NCBI GenBank assembly: GCA_964058845.1
Contig: CAXKVR010000098.1
Location: 1-12,500 of the forward strand
Length of the DNA stretch: 12,500 nucleotides
From: Carex sylvatica
Taxonomy: Eukaryota; Streptophyta; Magnoliopsida; Poales; Cyperaceae
Direction of reading: 5' to 3'
The notes beneath the pieces are model-generated. The model searched no databases and was not told the origin of the DNA. It saw only the letters and a program-made list of their open reading frames with translations. Positions 8,140 to 12,500 of the stretch are shown in pieces; position 1 is the stretch's first letter; each line of letters opens with the position of its first letter. The position numbers and the translations under genes were made by a program.

Positions 8140-8557
8140 CTGTTAGTGTGTTGATTGTTATCTAAAGAGTGGCTCCTGTGCTTGCTTGATCATTTCATGA
8201 TTATATTATAGGTGATAATGGGAGCTTATGGTTTTGGGATTGGAAGAGTGGCCATAATTGCCAGCAGACACAGACCATCGTTCAGCCAGGTAACTAATTA
8301 ATTAACTTTTATATTTTTTACTTGGTAGTTTAGTTATCTTTTCACAATATATATTATGATTATTATTATGATTATGATTTGTAGGATCATTGGACAGTGA
8401 GGCATGTATATATGCTTCTTCATATGACATAAGTGGGTCGAGGCTTGTTACATGCGTAGCAGACAAAACAATAAAGATGTGGAAAGAAGATATGAGTGCA
8501 ACTCCTGAGACACATCCTCTTAACTTTAGGCCACCAAAAGATTTCCTCAGATTCTAA

Positions 8558-8934
8558 TATTATGTTCATTTTCTTTCTCTATTAAATCTTAAAATTATGT
8601 ATCAAGTTTGTGATTTTGTTATGTGATTTTGTTATTATTACTCCTGTCAACGCTCTTAGAGTGTTTTTAATATTTTATAGAACAGCTTCTGATTCTTCAA
8701 CATAGGTTAATTTTGTGTTGCATGGGCTATTAAGTATCAGAAAAAATATGTACAAAAAAAGAAGAAGATGACATGTCAGAAATTATGTGCAAACGGAAAT
8801 GATAGTTCAATCAAGTTATTTATATAGAACAAAATCCATAATAACTTCATTTAGAAATTGTACATTTTAAATTTTAAACCTTAAGACAAGTATTAAATAA
8901 ATTAATATACTTAATTCGAAATTCGAGTCCTAAC
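8558..8934. other. 3' UTR and AT-rich spacer after the PRL1-like locus
   Basis: Directly after the TAA, 8558-8640 is U-rich with a repeated GTGATTTTGTTAT (about 8610-8635), the kind of UG/U-rich far-upstream element found near plant polyadenylation sites. No perfect AATAAA was assigned. The rest to 8934 is AT-rich and holds no gene that I can see. Confidence 0.4.
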
Positions 8935-9015
8935 TATTTATGGACCGAAGTGTCATGGTATACAAAGGACTGGACTTAAATATAAATATATTTATGATAC
9001 TTCGGTCCATAAATA
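8935..9015. repeat. 22-bp inverted repeat (one mismatch) with 37-base loop
   Basis: The left arm 8935-8956 (TATTTATGGACCGAAGTG then TCAT) pairs with 8994-9015 over 22 positions, with a single mismatch that would be a G:U pair in RNA. The stem is far longer than chance would suggest for this sequence. It could be the two ends of a miniature inverted-repeat element or a transcribed hairpin. Confidence 0.85.
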
Positions 9016-9086
9016 TGTTGAGGCCTAAATCCTAAACCCTTCATGGTATACAAAAGACCAGGTTCATACAGAACTGGACTTAAACC
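8954..9086. repeat. Interrupted direct repeat overlapping the inverted repeat
   Basis: TCATGGTATACAAAGGAC and then TGGACTTAAA at 8953-8980 recur as TCATGGTATACAAAAGAC (9041-9058) and TGGACTTAAA (9075-9084). The second copy carries an extra piece between the two halves. This suggests a local duplication history shared with the hairpin. Confidence 0.7.
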
Positions 9087-9090
9087 CTAA
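9034..9090. promoter_or_regulatory. Telo-box motifs upstream of the second gene
   Basis: AAACCCTAA is present in full at 9082-9090, and a partial AAACCCT lies at 9034-9040. Telo boxes are known short promoter/5' UTR elements in plants, frequent in genes for ribosome and translation functions. Their position about 60-150 bases before the presumed start region fits a promoter role, but two short motifs are weak evidence. Confidence 0.4.
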
Positions 9091-9149
9091 ACCTGAAGAC
9101 AAGTGGTGCGCGCGGAGTAGTAAGCCGAAGGCTAATCATCCAAAAATTA

Positions 9150-9357
9150 GCGACCTTCTCAGACCAACAAGTCGGCCCACACTCCTCTCTTCTTCTCAGA
9201 AGAGACGATTACACTCACTCCTCGCTTCTTCTAAGAAGAGACGATTACACTCACTCCTCGCTTCTTCTCAGAAGAGACGATTACACTCACTTCTTTTAGT
9301 CTGAATCGTAGTTGGAGAGCTCAATCTGAAGAAATTTTTTTATCCGTTCTTAGTAAG
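9150..9357 (+). other. Probable non-coding first exon (5' UTR) of the downstream coiled-coil gene
   Basis: This pyrimidine-rich stretch has no ATG on the plus strand and ends at a good donor context, AAG then GTAAATTC (exon end 9357; an alternative GTAAGG starts at 9353). The next strong acceptor in front of a long open frame is at 11524-11525, and the first ATG after it is the one I chose as start. A non-coding exon plus a leader intron is a common plant gene plan. The start of the exon is not fixed by any motif. Confidence 0.45.
9181..9288 (+). repeat. Three tandem 36-bp repeats in the presumed 5' UTR
   Basis: Units are 9181-9216, 9217-9252 and 9253-9288, exactly 36 bases each and nearly identical. 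Each holds a CTTCTCAGAAG-type short palindrome (CTTCTAAGAAG in the middle unit) followed by AGACGATTACACTC. A fourth unit fades out after 9289. All copies lack ATG. Confidence 0.95.
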
Positions 9358-9359
9358 GT

Positions 9360-10180
9360 AAATTCCTCACGTTCCCCCAATTTTTTTTTCCCCTAAAAGG
9401 GAATACCACTCCTCTTGTTTCTTTGATGCTTTCTTTCTTTTCTTTTGTTTAGAACTCATTTTGCTTTTACTGTTGTCTTTTCTTTCTTTTGTTCCTCTTC
9501 ATTAGATCTGATAGGAAAAAGAAGATACTGGATCACGGGTTCTTTCTTATGAGAGGACCTCTGATGGTATCTTAGGTTATATGTGTCAAAATGCTTTAGA
9601 TTGTCTCAATAGGAAAATGAGTATCGGACAAGTCTTTTCTTACTGAGAGGACTGTCCATTATTCATAGGTATAAAAATATACATAAAATAAAGTTTAATA
9701 AATGAAGTTCACAAAGGGAATAGTATTTATTTTCTTTGTTGCTGATAGTAATAAGAGGAGAGGAATGAGATTTAATATCTAAAGGTAACAATGTCATAGA
9801 GCATATATAAAATATATAGGTGCATAGTCTTAAAAACAAATATATATTTTTAAAAATACATAGGTGCATAGTCTTAATGGTATATGTGTAAATAGTAAGA
9901 TGAAGGCACAGTGGGTCAGTCATCTCAGAGATGTACTTGACTGCCTTGTGATTCCAAAAAAGAAAAAGAAAAGAACATTGAATTTCTTTTGATAAGTATA
10001 TCTAAAGATAAGTGTAAAGGTCTTCCTACAAAAAATAGCTACTTTAAGAATATCATGAAGAGTTGGTTATACTAGTTTTCCACATAGCATCATCCACTAA
10101 ACCAGGATCCTTGAGTCTAGGTCTAAGAGAGCCTTAAAATAAATATGTAAACACTGTTCCCAGGTCACAAACTGAGTAAA
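9360..10180 (+). other. First part of the long leader intron
   Basis: No gene is seen. T-rich blocks (9378-9490) follow the donor. An imperfect direct repeat with TTTCTTA..GAGAGGAC occurs near 9542-9560 and 9634-9652. A further direct repeat, ATAGGTGCATAGTCTTA, lies at 9817-9833 and 9860-9876. The minus-strand open frame at 9663-9923 has strongly AT-driven composition and no domain. Confidence 0.4.
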
Positions 10181-10182
10181 CC

Positions 10183-10640
10183 TTCTTTTCTTTTCTTTTT
10201 TTCTTTTTTTGAGGAAAAGCCCTTGGCATTGCATTAATCAATATAGAGTAAAGATTACATACTGGAAAAGCATTCTAAAAAACTGAAATCTAACGACTTT
10301 CAAAAAGGAACCTTAACCCAAGTATCCAACGACTTTCAAAATCATTAAGCACCAAGTCATTGGACCGCTTGGGATTGAGTCATGTCCTTTTATGATCGAG
10401 ATCGACGCCTATGAACTGAATAATAGAACTAAACTCATGTATACAAGTTAGGTTTTCACTTTCTATACAAAGATTGACTAATGAAATCATCGAGTTTGTT
10501 TGATTGCAGGAATGGGCTATCTCTCTGAAGCCAAGCACTCTCGCAATCATGCAACCAACCTCCCAGCAGGAGAAGAAGTCTCCATTGACATACCAAAAGG
10601 CATTAATATACTCTTGACACAAGCAAAGTGCTCTTGACAC
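10183..10640 (-). mobile_element. Possible non-LTR (LINE-like) 3' end fragment
   Basis: Read on the minus strand, a region from about 10640 leads to TTGATTAATGCAATGCCAAG and then an A-rich tail (the T-rich tract at 10183-10210 on the plus strand). Terminal TTAAT..AATG followed by an A tail resembles 3' ends of plant L1-type elements inserted in reverse. The open frame 10380-10640 on the same strand (86 residues, Cys-rich) has no catalytic motif that I recognise. I saw no target-site duplication. This is a weak call. Confidence 0.28.
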
Positions 10641-10755
10641 TCAATCATGCAATCAGCTGCATAGCACAAGCAAAGTGCAATCAGCTGCATTTTGACAAAC
10701 AAAGTATACAAGCAAAGTGCAATTAATCAACTGTATTTTGACAAACTAAGTATAC
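10606..10755. repeat. Imperfect tandem repeats with ACAAGCAAAGTGC core
   Basis: ACAAGCAAAGTGC occurs at 10619-10631, 10666-10678 and 10708-10720. Associated ATCAGCTGCAT and TTTTGACAAAC..AAGTATACA modules are repeated between and after them. Spacings of 47 and 42 bases and module swapping point to slippage-type local amplification inside the leader intron. Confidence 0.75.
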
Positions 10756-10759
10756 ACCA

Positions 10760-11525
10760 CACTGTTCACAAATCAAATCTAACGATATGCCAAAACTAGA
10801 AGCTAAATCAACCATGGAAACCTCAATAGCACAGATAAATAAAGGACACAAATAAGTTAGAATCTGACTATATATCTCTATCATTTCTTTTACTCAGACA
10901 ATATGAAATGAAAAAAAAAAAAAATACATAGATCAGAATTTTCTACCATAATTTATTACCCTCTTGTTGTACACTCGTATTGAACTCTGAAGCAATATTA
11001 AAGCCGATTAAAATGAAGAAATCATGTGGGTAAAATGATAGAAATCAAATAAAAGGGAATGAAAAGAAAATGCACATGTACTCTTAAAACAATCTAAGTC
11101 TCCAAAGAGCTCCAGTGTACTTAAAACGAGTAATCAAGCCAACCCTACATGCTTATTACAATGCTTTAAGACTGTCGGCATGATCAAGCTTAACAAAGGC
11201 TGAAGCCTCATGTAAATAATGGACAGTCAGTATCAACCCAAAAAATGGTAAATGGAAAAATGTGTTGAAATGTCCAAACTGACGTCTCAATCAAGTTCTA
11301 ATAAAATAGAACAAGACTGCGAAGAAATCACTTGAAATGACAAAGTAAAACGTTTAAAATGTGTAAAAACCAATCTGCACTGAGGTGTTAACCAGTACCG
11401 AAAATTGATCAACTAAGAGTAATTAACTTGTTTATTTAGGATTTATTTTCTTTTTTTTAATTAGCGGTTTAACAGTAGGATTTTTGATATTTCTTATGTA
11501 TTTATGTATTTTTTAATTTTTCTAG
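10760..11525 (+). other. Last part of the leader intron, up to acceptor TCTAG
   Basis: AT-rich sequence with an A tract around 10909-10923 and no gene that I can support. It becomes T-rich from about 11430 and ends in TTTTTCTAG at 11517-11525, a good plant acceptor placed 11 bases before the chosen ATG. Confidence 0.45.
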
Positions 11526-11536
11526 CTCATTCTCAA

Positions 11537-12488
11537 ATGGAGAGTAGGTTCCATGACCATCTTTCAAAAAATCTCAAAGGAACGATCAGGAACCGTAAGA
11601 AGTACCTCGAAAGCATAACTAAGCTAGAAAAAGACCTTGATAGTGGGAAAGAATTAAATAAAGAGCAAATCAAGAAGATAGAGTCAAAGAAAAAGTTTGA
11701 GGTTGTAGTAAAAGAGCTGTTGGAGACTGAAGAACTACTAAAATCATTACAGTCGAAGTCGGACAATGATGTTATGCAGTTTTTTTCTAACCGCATACAA
11801 GAGTATAAGAGAAAAATGGACCAGATTGATCCTTTGAGTGATATGAAAGAGCCACAAAAAGGGTTATCTGAAGATGAACATGTTATGCTTGATTCCCAAG
11901 GAGCTATACATTATTTGTTAGACCAAATGACAAAGGTAGAATTGGAATCAACCAAACAGGTATGGTTGTAACTACAGAAGTATGTCTTATCTAATCACAT
12001 GTAATAGATACCTAATATTACATTGTGCATTTAATAATATTAAAATTTAAAATTGCTACAGAATGAAAGTTCCTCTTTGGAGCTGTGGAAAGTCAACAAG
12101 AAAAAAATAGAGGAAATGATCCTTGAATATGATAATTTAAGGATCAAGGCACATCTGGACCCTGACACTAGATTCACTCATCTATCAATGGATGATAATG
12201 ACATTAGTTAGCCTCTTCTAATTCTAAACTTTATTTTATTGGATTGTCGTAATTAGTCTAGGAATTTGTAAGGTTTTTAGCACGTTCTAATATTTATAAT
12301 TTATATTTTGATAGGTTCTGATAGCTTGGCAAAGCTTGTTGAGGCAATTTCATTGATCAAAGAAGAAGTTGCTGACAGAAGCAAAATCAAAGATGCCATG
12401 GAAGATTGGTTAAAAGCATGTAAGAAGGAAGATGTTGATTTTAAAGATCTAGAAGAGGGGGACGTAAAACAAATTAAAGCCATTGAGG
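11537..12488 (+). CDS. Caprin-like coiled-coil protein (exons; may run past the window)
   Basis: Three exons fit: 11526-11959 (coding from ATG at 11537), 12062-12206 and 12315-12488. Phases agree (0, then 1). The product is about 247 residues before a final donor-like G|GTAAAT; if that site is not used, the frame stops at TAA 12494-12496. The ATG has A at -3 and G at +4. The protein is very rich in Lys, Glu, Asp, Leu and Ile and is predicted mostly helical/coiled coil, with no signal peptide or membrane segment. Residues about 15-55 read IRNRKKYLESITKLEKDLD, then SGKELNKEQ and a Lys-rich segment. Near residue 110 is GLSEDEHVMLD. This order resembles the caprin homology region 1 (basic coiled coil, G-x-x-LN-x-x-Q, then LSEEEL-x-LLD) of caprin-1/2, RNA-binding proteins of translation control. 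That is my inference from memory of the pattern; a generic coiled-coil protein is the alternative. Base use is normal for the window. Confidence 0.65.
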
Positions 12489-12500
12489 GTAAATAAATAA

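Larger units (their letters stand above)
4165..8557 (+). pseudogene. PRL1: PRL1-like WD40 protein locus with disrupted reading frame
   Basis: Homologue of plant PRL1, a seven-bladed WD40 nuclear protein of the NineTeen/Prp19-associated complex (splicing, immunity, sugar and hormone responses). Exons inferred from family frame and GT-AG sites: 4165-4294, 4397-4421, 4887-4989, 5210-5291, 5380-5439, 5631-5716, 6194-6286, 6380-6443, 6543-6628, 7114-7215, 7308-7391, 7517-7577, 7678-7744, 7846-7923, 8027-8091, 8212-8289, 8385-8557. In the text below, exon 6 is 5631-5716, 'exon 8' is the TAG exon at 6543, and 'exon 9' is the one at 7114. Signature pieces are QSLRKLSLNSLKRGLDLFSP at the start, [69 protein letters not shown], and DKTIKMWKED near the natural TAA. 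Lesions against the family frame are a lost base near 4261-4264, TGA at 4407-4409, a gained base near 5653-5661 with TAG at 5659-5661, and TAG at 6578-6580 in blade 2. Everything from 7114 on is open. Every splice phase otherwise agrees. I infer a recent duplicate pseudogene; an intact paralogue should exist elsewhere. Confidence 0.88.

Noticed and set aside
9181..9288. Heat-shock element array
   Set aside because: The units contain TTC and GAA, but spaced TTC-NNN-GAA rather than the TTC-NN-GAA required for a heat-shock element.
9663..9923. 86-codon minus-strand open frame
   Set aside because: Its Ile/Leu/Phe/Tyr-rich translation is typical of AT-rich non-coding DNA, and it spans a direct repeat.
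11533..11796. 87-codon minus-strand open frame opposite the coiled-coil exon
   Set aside because: It is a shadow of the Lys/Glu-rich coding strand, giving Ser/Phe-rich antisense.
1..12500. tRNA, rRNA, CRISPR or operon-type features
   Set aside because: No cloverleaf, rRNA-like core, or regularly spaced repeat-spacer pattern was seen, and the sequence is plant nuclear in style.

Overview
This is plant nuclear DNA, almost certainly from a eudicot. It is AT-rich and intron-dense, with GT-AG introns that have T-rich acceptors. It holds decayed Ty1/copia-type retroelement sequence, CT/GA-rich leader sequence, and a recognisable plant homologue of the spliceosome-associated WD40 protein PRL1.

Layout. 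Bases 1-1957 look like the 3' part of a plus-strand LTR retrotransposon, ending in a typical plant copia LTR terminus (CAACA at 1957). Its left portion is unusually rich in short-loop perfect hairpins. It abuts, and probably interrupted, a minus-strand copia gag remnant (about 1958-2419) with a GA-rich, locally repeated leader-like block to its right (2420-2900). Bases 2937-3282 are a stray copy of one PRL1 exon with its flanking introns, in the same orientation as the main locus and about 4 kb upstream of its source. Bases 3364-4060 are intergenic/promoter sequence with no convincing gene. Bases 4165-8557 are a complete-length, 15-exon PRL1-like locus. Its exon/intron structure is intact, but its reading frame is broken several times in the 5' half: a 1-base loss in exon 1, TGA in exon 2, a 1-base gain in exon 6, and TAG in exon 8. 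Exons 9-15 are clean. I therefore call it a recent pseudogene. One of the lesions could be bypassed by an alternative acceptor.

After a spacer with a 22-bp inverted repeat and telo-box motifs (8558-9150) comes the probable transcription start and 5' UTR of a second gene. That 5' UTR contains three exact-period 36-bp repeats (9181-9288) and ends at a donor near 9357. A long leader intron (to 11525) carries several small repeats and a possible LINE 3' fragment. The coding exons begin at 11537 and run off, or end at, the right edge. The predicted product is a charged, coiled-coil protein that resembles the N-terminal region of caprin-family RNA-binding proteins; that assignment is an inference.

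No tRNA, rRNA, CRISPR or bacterial-type feature is present. The two host loci are co-directional but show no sign of working together. The most interesting signals are the lesion pattern in the PRL1 copy, the displaced exon duplicate, the hairpin array in the left retroelement, and the triplicated 5' UTR repeat.
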